Source: Pokkaliibacter plantistimulans
GTDB taxonomy: Bacteria > Pseudomonadota > Gammaproteobacteria > Pseudomonadales > Balneatricaceae
NCBI RefSeq assembly: GCF_003194385.1
Contig: NZ_LAPT01000032.1
Location: forward strand, 1-61,797
DNA: 61,797 nucleotides
Reading direction: 5' to 3'
Part shown: positions 45,736-54,593 of the stretch, piece after piece
How positions within the stretch are numbered: position 1 is the stretch's first letter
Layout of the letters: each line of letters begins with the position of its first letter
Notes under the pieces: model-generated
The model's database searches: none
Told to the model about the DNA's origin: nothing
The model's input: only the letters and a program-made list of their open reading frames with translations
Made by a program: the position numbers and the translations under genes

Positions 45736-46563
45736 ATGCACATTCAGTTTTACGGTGTGAGAGGCTCCATCCCCGCCCCCGGTCAACAGTCCGTTCGCTA
45801 CGGCGGCAATACCGCCTGCGTCCTCGTTCGCAACGATGCTGGCGAACAGCTCATTCTGGATGCGGGAACCGGGATCAGGCAGCTGGGTACTGAACTGCTG
45901 ACGGACCCTCGCCCCATTACCCTGCTGCTGTCTCATAATCACTGGGACCATATTCAGGGTTTCCCGTTCTTCCGCCCGGCCTACCAGCGTGATCGGGAGA
46001 TTCATATTTTTCCCGGACTGACCACGCCACATGAGCCGTATGCCATTCTTAACCAGCTCAAGGGCAGTGTATTTCCTGTGCCAGCGACAGCCCTGGCGGC
46101 ACGCATTCAGATTGAGAACGCCCCCGCCAGCCATGCCTGGACCTTGCAGGGCTTCCACATCCAGCGCTGTCCACTCAATCATCCCGGCGGGGGCAGCGCC
46201 TATCTGATTGAAGCGGACGGACAGCGCTTTGCCTACGTCACTGACAACGAACTCAATCCGCCGCACACCCCCGTAACGTCGTTCGATAAATGGTGCGAAT
46301 TTGTGCACGGTGTCGACCTACTGCTGCACGATGCCCAATATGTGCCCAGAGACATGCCAATGAAACATGGCTGGGGCCATTCGCTGGTGTCTGAAGCCCT
46401 TGCTTTGGCCAAGGCGGCAGCAGTGAAGCACCTTGTGCTGTTCAGTTACGACCCGGAGCGCAGTGACGATGAGCTGGATGCGATTGCCGCCGACCTTGCC
46501 ACTCAGGCCCTGCCCTTCCCTGTCAGCTTTGCCAGAGAAGGTATGTGCCTGTCATGCGCCTGA
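45736..46563 (+). CDS. MBL-fold metallo-hydrolase
   Basis: About 275 residues from the chosen ATG, which begins MHIQFYGVRGSIPAPG as homologues do; the open frame goes back to 45661. The metal-binding signature is SHNHWDHIQGFPFF (HxHxDH), followed by ACYVTDNEL-like (here AYVTDNELN), LLHDAQY and GWGHS, a PhnP/RNase Z-like pattern that includes phosphodiesterases acting on cyclic nucleotides and related compounds. The gene overlaps the adenylate cyclase by about 10 bases, so the two are translationally coupled. A cyclic-nucleotide substrate would fit the context but is inference. Confidence 0.83.
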   Translation: MHIQFYGVRGSIPAPGQQSVRYGGNTACVLVRNDAGEQLILDAGTGIRQLGTELLTDPRPITLLLSHNHWDHIQGFPFFRPAYQRDREIHIFPGLTTPHEPYAILNQLKGSVFPVPATALAARIQIENAPASHAWTLQGFHIQRCPLNHPGGGSAYLIEADGQRFAYVTDNELNPPHTPVTSFDKWCEFVHGVDLLLHDAQYVPRDMPMKHGWGHSLVSEALALAKAAAVKHLVLFSYDPERSDDELDAIAADLATQALPFPVSFAREGMCLSCA

Positions 46564-48773
46564 GCGACTACTGGCGAAAACACTATCGCCAGATCCTCGG
46601 CGGCTGTCTGCTGATGCTGCTTATCGCTGCTCTGCAGGTGGCGTATGTTTCCTCCTCGACCGACAGCATTGCCGTACTGAAACGGATAGACGGCATCCTC
46701 TATGACTTCCGGCTAAAGTCGACACTCCGCTGGCGCCCTCACTCCAGCCTGCCCATTGTCATTGTCGATATAGATGAGCGTAGCCTGCGTGAACAGGGGC
46801 GCTGGCCATGGAGCCGCGACAAGGTCGCGCAGATGCTGGCCAATCTGGCTCAGGCAGGAACAGCCGTGGTGGCTTTCGATATTCTGTTTGCCGAACCGCA
46901 GAACAATCCTGTGCAGCTGGTCATGACACACGTACAGGATCCTCAGATCAGACAACAGCTGGCCCCTCTGGTTGGACAGCTGGATGCTGATCAGGCACTG
47001 GCCCGTCACTTGCAAGACACGGATACAGTGCTCGGCATCCTGTTTCAGGATGACAGCAACGTGATTCGTGGTGAGTTGCCGCCAGCGGTGCTGACGACCG
47101 ACAGCAACAGTAAACCGCTGGCCGTCGGCAGCTTTCCGGGCTATCTGGCTAATATCGAGCTGCTGCAACAGCGTGCAGCCGGTGCGGGCTTCATCAACAG
47201 TACTCCGGACGACGACGGATTCATCCGTTCGGCTGCTCTGCTGATGGCTCATCAGGGCATTCTGTATCCTTCACTGGCACTGGAGGCCGCAAGGCTTTAT
47301 ACCTTGTCGGACAGTTTTAAGGTGGATACGGCGGAGATCGGAGATTATCGCTCCATCATCGGTGTCGATGTGGGCGGCAAGCGAGTACCAACCGATACCT
47401 TTGGCAGGGTATTGATCCCTTATCGGGGCGCTGCCTACAGTTTCCCGTACGTATCAGCGACGGATGTGGTGAGCGGGCACTTACCAGCGGACGTATTCAG
47501 TAATGCCATTGTGTTTGTCGGCACGTCTGCCGTTGGTAACGCCGACCTGCGCGCCACGCCCGTCGGTGTGCTCTACCCCGGAGTGGAGGTCCATGCCAAC
47601 GTCTTTGAAGGGCTGCTGAACCCGGAGTTGTTACCTGTCCATCCCGACTGGGCAGATGGTGCCCTGCTGGTGCTGATGTTGCTGGTGGGCAGTGTACTGA
47701 ATGCGCTATTGCCTCTGCTGGGACCATTGGCCATGGCCATCAACGGCGCTCTGCTGGTGACTGCCGTGGTGCTGATCAATGGCTACCTGTGGGTGGTATG
47801 GCGCCTGGATCTGTCGCTGACGCTGAGTTTGTTACTGATCACCGTGCTCACCGTCTTTCACATGGCATCCGGGTTCTTTGGTGAGGCCCGCCAGCGGCGT
47901 CGCATCAAGTCGATTTTTGATCAGTATGTCCCGCCAGCCCATATCGAGCGCATGCTGAATCACCCGGAAGGGCTGGGAATGGACGGGGAGCGCCGTGAGA
48001 TGACCGTGCTGTTTTCCGATATTCGTGGCTTTACCAGTATTTCCGAAAAACTGGGGGCCAGTGAGCTGAAGTCCGTACTGAACCGGTTCTTCTCCCCCAT
48101 CACCAAGGCCATCTTTGAACATCAGGGCACCATCGACAAATACGTCGGCGACATGGTGATGGCGTTCTGGAATGCGCCTCTGGAAGACCGGGCGCATGCC
48201 GAACATGCGGTAGAAACGGCTTTTGCGATGCTGAAGATTACCGATGAGCTGCAACGGGTATTTGAGCTTGAAAGTTTACCTGCCATTGATATCGGCATTG
48301 GTATCAATACTGGCGATATGAACGTCGGCGATATGGGCTCCAGTTATCGACGGGCCTATACGGTGATCGGCGATGCAGTCAATCTGGGCTCACGCCTTGA
48401 AGGGCTGACCAAATTTTATGGGGTCCGTTTGCTGGTCAGTGAGTTCACCCAGGCGCAATGTCCTGACTGGGCCTTTATGCCAGTCGACAGGGTGAAGGTT
48501 AAAGGTAAACAGCTACCTGTCTCGATATATGAACCGCTGGGCAGACTTGCTCAGCTCACCGAGGCACAACGCTACGAATTGTCGCGTTTTAACCAGGCAC
48601 TGACGCACTACTTCGCCCAGCAATGGAACGCAGCTGAAAGCTTGTTGCTAGAATTACAGCATCAGACTGAACATCAATCGCTGTACCTGCTTTATCTGGA
48701 GAGAGTGAGAGCCCTGAGACAGGCGCCACCCGGTGATGACTGGGATGGCAGCTACGCCCATACCAGCAAATGA
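46554..48773 (+). CDS. CHASE2-domain adenylate/guanylate cyclase (class III)
   Basis: About 739 residues. An N-terminal membrane helix (about 12-35) leads to an extracytoplasmic CHASE2 sensor (about 40-340; IVIVDIDERSLREQGRWPWS, VVAFDILFAEP), then three membrane helices (about 360-435) and a class III cyclase domain from about 475. Catalytic features: FSDIRGFTSISEKL with the first metal Asp, IDKYVGDMVMAFWNAP with the Lys typical of adenylate cyclases and the second Asp, and VIGDAVNLGSRLEG. Probable product is cAMP. Start at ATG 46554 or GTG 46545, both inside the end of the MBL gene. Confidence 0.92.
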   Translation: MRLSDYWRKHYRQILGGCLLMLLIAALQVAYVSSSTDSIAVLKRIDGILYDFRLKSTLRWRPHSSLPIVIVDIDERSLREQGRWPWSRDKVAQMLANLAQAGTAVVAFDILFAEPQNNPVQLVMTHVQDPQIRQQLAPLVGQLDADQALARHLQDTDTVLGILFQDDSNVIRGELPPAVLTTDSNSKPLAVGSFPGYLANIELLQQRAAGAGFINSTPDDDGFIRSAALLMAHQGILYPSLALEAARLYTLSDSFKVDTAEIGDYRSIIGVDVGGKRVPTDTFGRVLIPYRGAAYSFPYVSATDVVSGHLPADVFSNAIVFVGTSAVGNADLRATPVGVLYPGVEVHANVFEGLLNPELLPVHPDWADGALLVLMLLVGSVLNALLPLLGPLAMAINGALLVTAVVLINGYLWVVWRLDLSLTLSLLLITVLTVFHMASGFFGEARQRRRIKSIFDQYVPPAHIERMLNHPEGLGMDGERREMTVLFSDIRGFTSISEKLGASELKSVLNRFFSPITKAIFEHQGTIDKYVGDMVMAFWNAPLEDRAHAEHAVETAFAMLKITDELQRVFELESLPAIDIGIGINTGDMNVGDMGSSYRRAYTVIGDAVNLGSRLEGLTKFYGVRLLVSEFTQAQCPDWAFMPVDRVKVKGKQLPVSIYEPLGRLAQLTEAQRYELSRFNQALTHYFAQQWNAAESLLLELQHQTEHQSLYLLYLERVRALRQAPPGDDWDGSYAHTSK

Positions 48774-48924
48774 CAGCGATCTGAAACGTCTTGCTGGCAG
48801 GGCGCAGGATCTATCACTGCAATTTCATCGTCAGTCGTGAAGGTGTACGGCAACCAATCAACATCACGGGAGTCTGCAGCAGTTGCAGGTCAGCTCCTGG
48901 CATCATTCAGCAGGTTCAGACACC

Positions 48925-50562
48925 ATGAGTCAGGCTCGCACCACACACCAAGATGCACTTCGCCATATGGTGGATATTGGTATCCGTTTGTCGTCGGAAC
49001 GGGACACCACCAAGTTATTGGAAGATATTCTGCAAGCCGCGCGAGATCTGACCAATGCCGATGGCGGGACCATTTACTCCATCACCGATAACAATCAGCT
49101 TAAGTTCGAAACGCTGATCAACGACTCCCTGAACCTCTATCTGGGTGGCGTCTCCGGGGACTCCATCCCCTTTCCCAATATCCCGATCTACCACGACGAC
49201 GGCAATCCCAACACCAATGCGCTGGTCGCTGTGGCAGCAGCCACAGGGGAGATCATCAATATCGAGGATGCGTACAACTGCAGTGAGTATGACCTCAGTG
49301 CCGCTCGCAGCATGGACCAGAAGAATGGTTACCACACCCTGTCGGTGCTGACGATCCCGATGAAGAACCATGAAGGCCTGCTCAATGGTGTACTGCAGCT
49401 GATCAACGCCCAGGAGGGCGATAAGGTGGTTCCGTTCCAGCCGCCAGCGATCGAGCAGGTGCAGACCCTGACATCCATGGCATCAGTAGCGCTCAACAAT
49501 CGCCATCTGATCGACAGTATGGAGTCCCTGTTCCAGTCCCTGACGCGGCTGATCGCCAAGGCCATTGACGAGAAATCACCCTATACCGGCGGCCATTGTC
49601 GGCGGGTCCCCGAACTGACCATGATTTTTGCCGAGGCGGTGCATAACACCGAACAGGGGCCGCTGGCGACGTTTCGCATGACCGACGCCGACCGCTACGA
49701 GCTGTCCATTGCAGGCTGGCTGCACGACTGCGGCAAGATTGCCACACCCGAATACGTGATGGACAAAGCCACCAAATTACAGACGTTATACGACCGCATC
49801 AGTCTGGTGGATGCCAAGCTGGAAATTGCCAAGCGCGATCTGGAAATCCGGTTCCTCAAACAGATTTACCAGGCTGAACGCAGTGGTGATGACGAATTAT
49901 GTCAGCGGCTGCAAAGTGAGCTGGAACAGCAGCTGATCAGTATCGAAGAGGATCGTTGTTTCCTGCACAAGATCAATATTGGCAGTGAGTTCATGGCACC
50001 TGAAGATCAGCAACGGGTACGCCATATCGGCAAGGACATGCAGGTAGAGATCGGTGGCGAGGTGCAGAATCTGTTGAGTGATGATGAGATGTATAACCTC
50101 AGCATTGCCAAAGGCACGCTGACGGCCGAGGAGCGCAAGATCGTTAACCGGCACATGGATATCACCCTGGAAATGCTGGAGGCCCTGCCCTTCCCCAAAC
50201 ATCTGCGCCGCGTGCCCGAGTATGCCGGTGGTCATCACGAGAAAATGGACGGCACCGGCTATCCGCGCGGACTGACCCGCGAGCAGATGTCAGTACCTGC
50301 ACGTATCATGGCCATCGCTGACATTTTTGAAGCCCTGAGCGCATCAGACCGGCCCTACAAGAACGCCAAAAAGATCAGCGAATGTCTGTACATCATGGGC
50401 AAGCTGAAGCTTAGCAATCACATTGACCCCGATCTGTTTGACATCTTTATCGATCACAAGGTCTATCTGAGCTTTGCTGAGCGCTTCCTGAAGGCAGAGC
50501 AGATCGACGATATTGATTACAGCAAGATCCCGGGCTATATCCCCCCGGAATCTCGCCAATAA
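48925..50562 (+). CDS. GAF and HD-GYP domain protein, probable c-di-GMP phosphodiesterase
   Basis: About 545 residues. A GAF sensor domain covers about 20-180 (DGGTIYSITDNNQLKFE, LSVLTIPMKNHEGLLNGVLQ). The HD-GYP domain follows, with WLHDCGKIATPEYVM and HHEKMDGTGYPRGL, the residues that bind metal and cleave c-di-GMP. Between them a charged helical insert of about 100 residues (about 285-390) separates the HD and GYP halves, longer than in many HD-GYP proteins. No membrane helix is seen. ATG 48925 was chosen over TTG 48883; its ribosome site is weak. It follows the cyclase gene by 150 bases. Confidence 0.9.
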   Translation: MSQARTTHQDALRHMVDIGIRLSSERDTTKLLEDILQAARDLTNADGGTIYSITDNNQLKFETLINDSLNLYLGGVSGDSIPFPNIPIYHDDGNPNTNALVAVAAATGEIINIEDAYNCSEYDLSAARSMDQKNGYHTLSVLTIPMKNHEGLLNGVLQLINAQEGDKVVPFQPPAIEQVQTLTSMASVALNNRHLIDSMESLFQSLTRLIAKAIDEKSPYTGGHCRRVPELTMIFAEAVHNTEQGPLATFRMTDADRYELSIAGWLHDCGKIATPEYVMDKATKLQTLYDRISLVDAKLEIAKRDLEIRFLKQIYQAERSGDDELCQRLQSELEQQLISIEEDRCFLHKINIGSEFMAPEDQQRVRHIGKDMQVEIGGEVQNLLSDDEMYNLSIAKGTLTAEERKIVNRHMDITLEMLEALPFPKHLRRVPEYAGGHHEKMDGTGYPRGLTREQMSVPARIMAIADIFEALSASDRPYKNAKKISECLYIMGKLKLSNHIDPDLFDIFIDHKVYLSFAERFLKAEQIDDIDYSKIPGYIPPESRQ

Positions 50563-50584
50563 TCAAAGCACTGCTTCACGAGCC

Positions 50585-50612
50585 ATGACTATGACTGTAC
50601 TTTCATAGTCAT
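50585..50612. repeat. perfect 10-base inverted repeat
   Basis: ATGACTATGA and TCATAGTCAT are separated by 8 bases in the convergent gap after the HD-GYP gene. There is no T tract on either side, so it is a weak terminator candidate at best. Confidence 0.5.
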
Positions 50613-50677
50613 CAACAGCACGCGGAATGGCAGGGTCAGGGATGACCGAATTCATCTGCGTTATGCCATTCAGATCA

Positions 50678-51049
50678 TCAGGGCTTGGCTACATGCCAGA
50701 CGCCTTTCACACCGTCTCCCGTGGTATCTCCCGGCTGGCTGTCCTTCACCCAGGTATACAGCGGATGGCCTTTGTAGGCCCACTGCATACTGCCATCCTC
50801 ACGCTTCACTACGCTGTAGTCGCCCGCCGCCACGGCATCTTCTGCTGCCTGCAGCGGAGGCCATGCCTTGGCACACTGCTCATAGCACTGACTGACACCG
50901 GCGCTGTCCTTGTCAAAGGTGTACAACGTCATCCCCTGACCATCGGTAAGTACCTTACCTAGCTTACTGTCTCCAACCATGGCTGGATCCGCCATGGCAG
51001 AGGAGGCGACAAGGGTCAATACTAATGCGATTACGGTCTGCTTGTTCAT
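50678..51049 (-). CDS. secreted Yx(FWY)xxD repeat protein (COG4315-like)
   Basis: About 123 residues with a signal peptide ending SSAMA (cleavage near residue 20). Two copies of the motif are visible: LYTFDKD near 40 and LYTWVKD near 100, and the Cys pair in QCYEQCAKAWPPL is typical of this small family of uncharacterised secreted proteins. There is no lipobox. ATG 51049 was chosen because AGGAG lies 7 bases upstream. It is divergent from an ECF sigma factor gene, a common arrangement for the family, so it may be a target of that sigma factor. Confidence 0.85.
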   Translation of the reverse strand: MNKQTVIALVLTLVASSAMADPAMVGDSKLGKVLTDGQGMTLYTFDKDSAGVSQCYEQCAKAWPPLQAAEDAVAAGDYSVVKREDGSMQWAYKGHPLYTWVKDSQPGDTTGDGVKGVWHVAKP

Positions 51050-51200
51050 GGGTAACTCCTGTGTCTGATCGGAATGGATCAACAGGAATACGTTTACCTC
51101 ATGCGTTTGGATGCATCTGAAAACGATGTATAGACGTAATACTTAACATGCACGTGCCACTCACTCCCCATCAGCCAGGGAACAGACACTCACGGTGACA

Positions 51201-51791
51201 ATGGAACGCCCTCCCATTTCAACAGCCTTTCCGGCTGCAGATGCCACGGCTCAGGTTGAGTACTGGCTGCAAGAGATTGCCAGAGGCGATAAAGAAGCGC
51301 TGGCGGCACTGTATCAGGCCTACTTTCGTCGTCTGGCTGCCCTGCTCTATCCCCTGCTTGGCCATGCCAGCACCGTAGAGGATGTAATTCAGGAGGGGTT
51401 CATCAAGCTCTGGCACAAAGCCCATACCTGGCAGCCCCAACGTGGCAATGGTGAAGCGTGGATGATTGCCTTGTTCCGCCACCTGGCGCTTGATCAGCTA
51501 CGCTCCGGCAAGCGGCGCACGGCAGTGTCACTGCAGTCAGAGCAGGAAGACGTGGCAATGGAGGATAAGGTGGTATTTGACGCGCCAGCCCCCGGCTTTC
51601 CTCATGAGCGCGAGCGCATCTGGCACTGCCTCAATCAGCTGGAAGCACAGAGCCGGGCAGCCATTCTATTGAGCTATACCCAGGGATACAGCCACGAAGA
51701 ACTTAGCCAGCATTTTGCCACCCCTTTAGGCACACTGAAGTCCTGGGTCAGGCGAGGAATGGAGAAATTACGCCAATGCCTATGCCACTGA
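51201..51791 (+). CDS. ECF-type RNA polymerase sigma factor
   Basis: About 196 residues with sigma-2 (LYQAYFRRLAALLYPLLG, VEDVIQEGFIKLWHKA) and sigma-4 (RAAILLSYTQGYSHEELSQH, GTLKSWVRRGMEKLRQCL) regions joined by a short linker. It directs RNA polymerase to a small regulon and is held by the anti-sigma factor encoded next, whose gene overlaps it by 16 bases. The start may be GTG 51195 or ATG 51201. The inducing signal is unknown. Confidence 0.92.
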   Translation: MERPPISTAFPAADATAQVEYWLQEIARGDKEALAALYQAYFRRLAALLYPLLGHASTVEDVIQEGFIKLWHKAHTWQPQRGNGEAWMIALFRHLALDQLRSGKRRTAVSLQSEQEDVAMEDKVVFDAPAPGFPHERERIWHCLNQLEAQSRAAILLSYTQGYSHEELSQHFATPLGTLKSWVRRGMEKLRQCLCH

Positions 51792-52498
51792 GATATCTGC
51801 AATCCGAGCTGCAAACACGATTAGCTGAGCGTTACGCGCTGGGCATGCAGACGTTGAAGGTCCGCCTGCGATGCCAGCAACTGCTGGCAGAACTACCGAG
51901 TATGGAGGCTCTGGTCATACAGTGGGAGCAACGGCTACAGCCACTTCTGACGACCACGGTGACGGACGATCAGCTGGCACAACTCAATCAACAGCATATC
52001 TGGCAACGTATTACCCAGCAGCTGCCTGATCAGCCCGCCCTCACCAAGAGGGTCGCCTCAGTGATTCAGTATTGGCAACATACCCTCAACCAACTGGCTC
52101 TGGCAGCCTGCCTGCTGCTGATGCTATGGCTATCTCAGTTTGCCATTACGCCCCACTCCACCATCCCGGTCCTGCCCCATTACATGGCAGTGTTACGCGA
52201 TGCCAGAGAATCCCCCTCGCTGGTGGTCACATCAGCACGGCTTGCGCCGGGCCATGCTGTAGTCAAGCTATTCCCACAGCAGGCATTACCAGTAGGCGCA
52301 ACGCTGGGCCTATGGGCAGAGGATCCAAAAGGCCAAAGAGTGTTGCTTGGTCATCTCGACAGTAGTCATCTGCAGTGGACCCTTAGCAAGCCTCAATGGC
52401 TGGCGATTGCCTCGGCTGAACGTTTGCTGTTGGTTGACTCAACCGCACCGCACAGCGTTCTGTGGCAGGGTGAATGCCAACAGCTGCGCGCATGGTAA
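51776..52498 (+). CDS. anti-sigma factor, RskA/anti-sigma-K type
   Basis: 240-residue membrane protein. The cytoplasmic N-terminal part (1-95) should bind the sigma factor. One membrane helix lies at about 105-122 (LALAACLLLMLWLSQFAI). The outside part ends with the RskA-like pattern LGLWAEDPKGQRVLLGHLDS and QWLAIASAERLLLVD. The N-terminal zinc-type HXXXCXXC motif is absent, as in RskA. It overlaps the sigma gene by 16 bases, so the partners are made together. Confidence 0.85.
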   Translation: MPMPLRYLQSELQTRLAERYALGMQTLKVRLRCQQLLAELPSMEALVIQWEQRLQPLLTTTVTDDQLAQLNQQHIWQRITQQLPDQPALTKRVASVIQYWQHTLNQLALAACLLLMLWLSQFAITPHSTIPVLPHYMAVLRDARESPSLVVTSARLAPGHAVVKLFPQQALPVGATLGLWAEDPKGQRVLLGHLDSSHLQWTLSKPQWLAIASAERLLLVDSTAPHSVLWQGECQQLRAW

Positions 52499-52670
52499 AC
52501 AGAAAGCCCACACAGGGGTTGAAGCGGGCATCGCATTGCAGCATGAAAAGCATGACGTCATCTTTGGCGACGGTAAACCCAGTCTGAGACAAGCAAGGTC
52601 GACTGAAAGGATCTGATCAGCAAACCCTCAGGCTAAAAAACAATAACGATCCCAGTACAGGGAGTCTGCT

Positions 52671-53438
52671 ATGCCCAGCCCTATTACCATCAATCTGGTT
52701 GCACGAGAGACGTTGTCTGAACGCACTCTCAAGCTGGTTTTTCAGCGCGCCGACAATGAGCCCATCGTGTATGAACCCGGCCAGTTTTTTTCACTACACA
52801 TTCCTACCGCAACAGGACAGGTGACACGCAGCTACAGTGTGGCCACCCTCACCGATAACATCCACGCCAATATGGAGCTGGAAATTGCTGCTACCTGTCT
52901 GGACAACGGTCAGGCCAGCGACTACTTCATGCATGCGCCACTCGGTGCGGAACTGACCATGACCGGCCCCTTCGGGGCTCTGACCTTGCCCGAGCAGCTA
53001 CCTAAACGCTTACTTTTGATAGGCACCGGCACGGGCGTAGCCCCCTATCGTTCCATGCTTCCGCTACTGTCACGACGAATGAAAGTTCAGCCTGATACTC
53101 AGGTCATACTGCTGATGGGCGTCCGGCAACCTGAGGAGTTATTGTACGGGGACGACTTTATCCACTTTGCTAAACGGCAGCAGAATTTCCAGTTGTTAGC
53201 CTGCTATAGCCGTCTGCCTGTCGACGCACACCTGCATGACTTCGAAAGGCAGGGACGCTTGCTGCAGCATCTGAACGAACTTGAGCCGACTGCGGAACAG
53301 GATCTTGTCTATGTCTGCGGTCATCCCGCTATGGTCGATGATGTGTGGGCCTATATGAAACAGCGACACTTCTCGGTCCGGCAGGTAAAAAGAGAGAAGT
53401 ACTTGCTCAGTGCTGCCGCCGCATCCACAGGCGGCTGA
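52671..53438 (+). CDS. fpr: ferredoxin--NADP reductase
   Basis: 255-residue flavoprotein that moves electrons between NADPH and ferredoxin or flavodoxin. The FAD-binding motif is RSYSVATL near residue 52, and the NADP region is GTGTGVAPYRSML near 120. CGHPAMVDDVWAYM and the C-terminal KREKYLLS match the family. GGGAG precedes the ATG. The end is only 10 bases from the convergent regulator gene. Confidence 0.88.
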   Translation: MPSPITINLVARETLSERTLKLVFQRADNEPIVYEPGQFFSLHIPTATGQVTRSYSVATLTDNIHANMELEIAATCLDNGQASDYFMHAPLGAELTMTGPFGALTLPEQLPKRLLLIGTGTGVAPYRSMLPLLSRRMKVQPDTQVILLMGVRQPEELLYGDDFIHFAKRQQNFQLLACYSRLPVDAHLHDFERQGRLLQHLNELEPTAEQDLVYVCGHPAMVDDVWAYMKQRHFSVRQVKREKYLLSAAAASTGG

Positions 53439-53448
53439 CCCCGAAAGA

Positions 53449-54426
53449 TCACGAGGGTAGTTCGACCGAAAAGCCCATGCCACCCGGACGAGTGCGGTTA
53501 TTACGCTCTTCTCTGGGAGTGATGTTGAAGTGATTACGGTACGTCGTACTGAAATGAGAAGCCGAGGAAAACCCGCAGGCAAGCCCCACCTGCACGACCG
53601 ACTTGTCACTTTGTTGCAACATCTGCCGAGCACGTTCCAGCCGCAATTCCAGATAAAACTTGGAGGGAACAGTATCGAGATGCTTTTTGAACAAGCGCTC
53701 CAGATGGCGGCGCGACACACCGACATGCATCGCCAGATCATCCGGGCTCAGCGGCTCCTCGATATTGGCCTCCATCAGGGTAACTGCCTCAATCAGCTTG
53801 GGCTGAGCCACACCGATTCTCGACTTCAGTGGTACACGCTGCGGCTCCTCGTTGGTCCGGATACGTTCACAGACAAACTGTTCAGATATAGAGGCGGCCA
53901 GGTCCATGCCATATTGATGTCCGATGATATAGAGCATCATGTCCATCGCCGCCGAACCACCTGAACAGGTAAAGCGGTTGCGGTCAATTTCATACAGGTT
54001 GGTGGTCAAACGCGTATTGGGAAAGGCTTCGCGCAGATGATTGAGATCCCACCAGTGAATAGTGGCCCGACACCCATCCAACAGCCCCGCCCGTGCCAGC
54101 AGATAGCTCCCCGTGCCCACACCACCAATGGCGGGCAGGCGCTTACCCTGTGTTCGTAGCCAGCTCAGTACCGACTCATGGCCGGTCTTGGCAATGGGGC
54201 TGGCACCGCACACCAGCAACATGTCGAGACTGGGGATTTCATTCAGGGAGAAATCGACCTGCACCGTACTCCCAACACTTGCCGTGACAGCCAAACCATC
54301 TGCGCTCAGGGTCAGGTACTCATATAGAGGTTGTCCGCTGATCCAGTTAGCCATACGTAATGGCTCAACGGCTGAGGAGTAACTCAGAAGAGAAAAATTC
54401 GGAAGTAACAGAAAACCAAACCGCAT
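53449..54426 (-). CDS. GlxA-family transcriptional regulator (DJ-1/PfpI + AraC)
   Basis: About 325 residues. The N-terminal half is a glutamine-amidotransferase-like DJ-1/PfpI domain (FGFLLLPNFSLLSYSSAVEP, LLARAGLLDGCRATIHWW), the C-terminal third an AraC-type double HTH (LAMHVGVSRRHLERLFKKHL, ACGFSSASHFSTTYRNHF). Such regulators often control amine, betaine or carnitine catabolism in gammaproteobacteria. ATG 54426 aligns with family starts, while the open frame extends to GTG 54474. Target genes cannot be named; the puuA/puuB-like genes are about 11-14 kb away. Confidence 0.87.
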   Translation of the reverse strand: MRFGFLLLPNFSLLSYSSAVEPLRMANWISGQPLYEYLTLSADGLAVTASVGSTVQVDFSLNEIPSLDMLLVCGASPIAKTGHESVLSWLRTQGKRLPAIGGVGTGSYLLARAGLLDGCRATIHWWDLNHLREAFPNTRLTTNLYEIDRNRFTCSGGSAAMDMMLYIIGHQYGMDLAASISEQFVCERIRTNEEPQRVPLKSRIGVAQPKLIEAVTLMEANIEEPLSPDDLAMHVGVSRRHLERLFKKHLDTVPSKFYLELRLERARQMLQQSDKSVVQVGLACGFSSASHFSTTYRNHFNITPREERNNRTRPGGMGFSVELPS

Positions 54427-54593
54427 CGGCCTTGACCGCTGCAATTGACGGGTCAGTAGCGTATCCACATACACCGCTCAGATCAGCTTATTTTCGAGTA
54501 AGTGTAACCTACCTCAGCGGAAAATGTCTGTCAGCGACCATGCCGCCCATACAAAACTGAGCGGCGCATCATCATAAGCACCGCATCTCTGAA

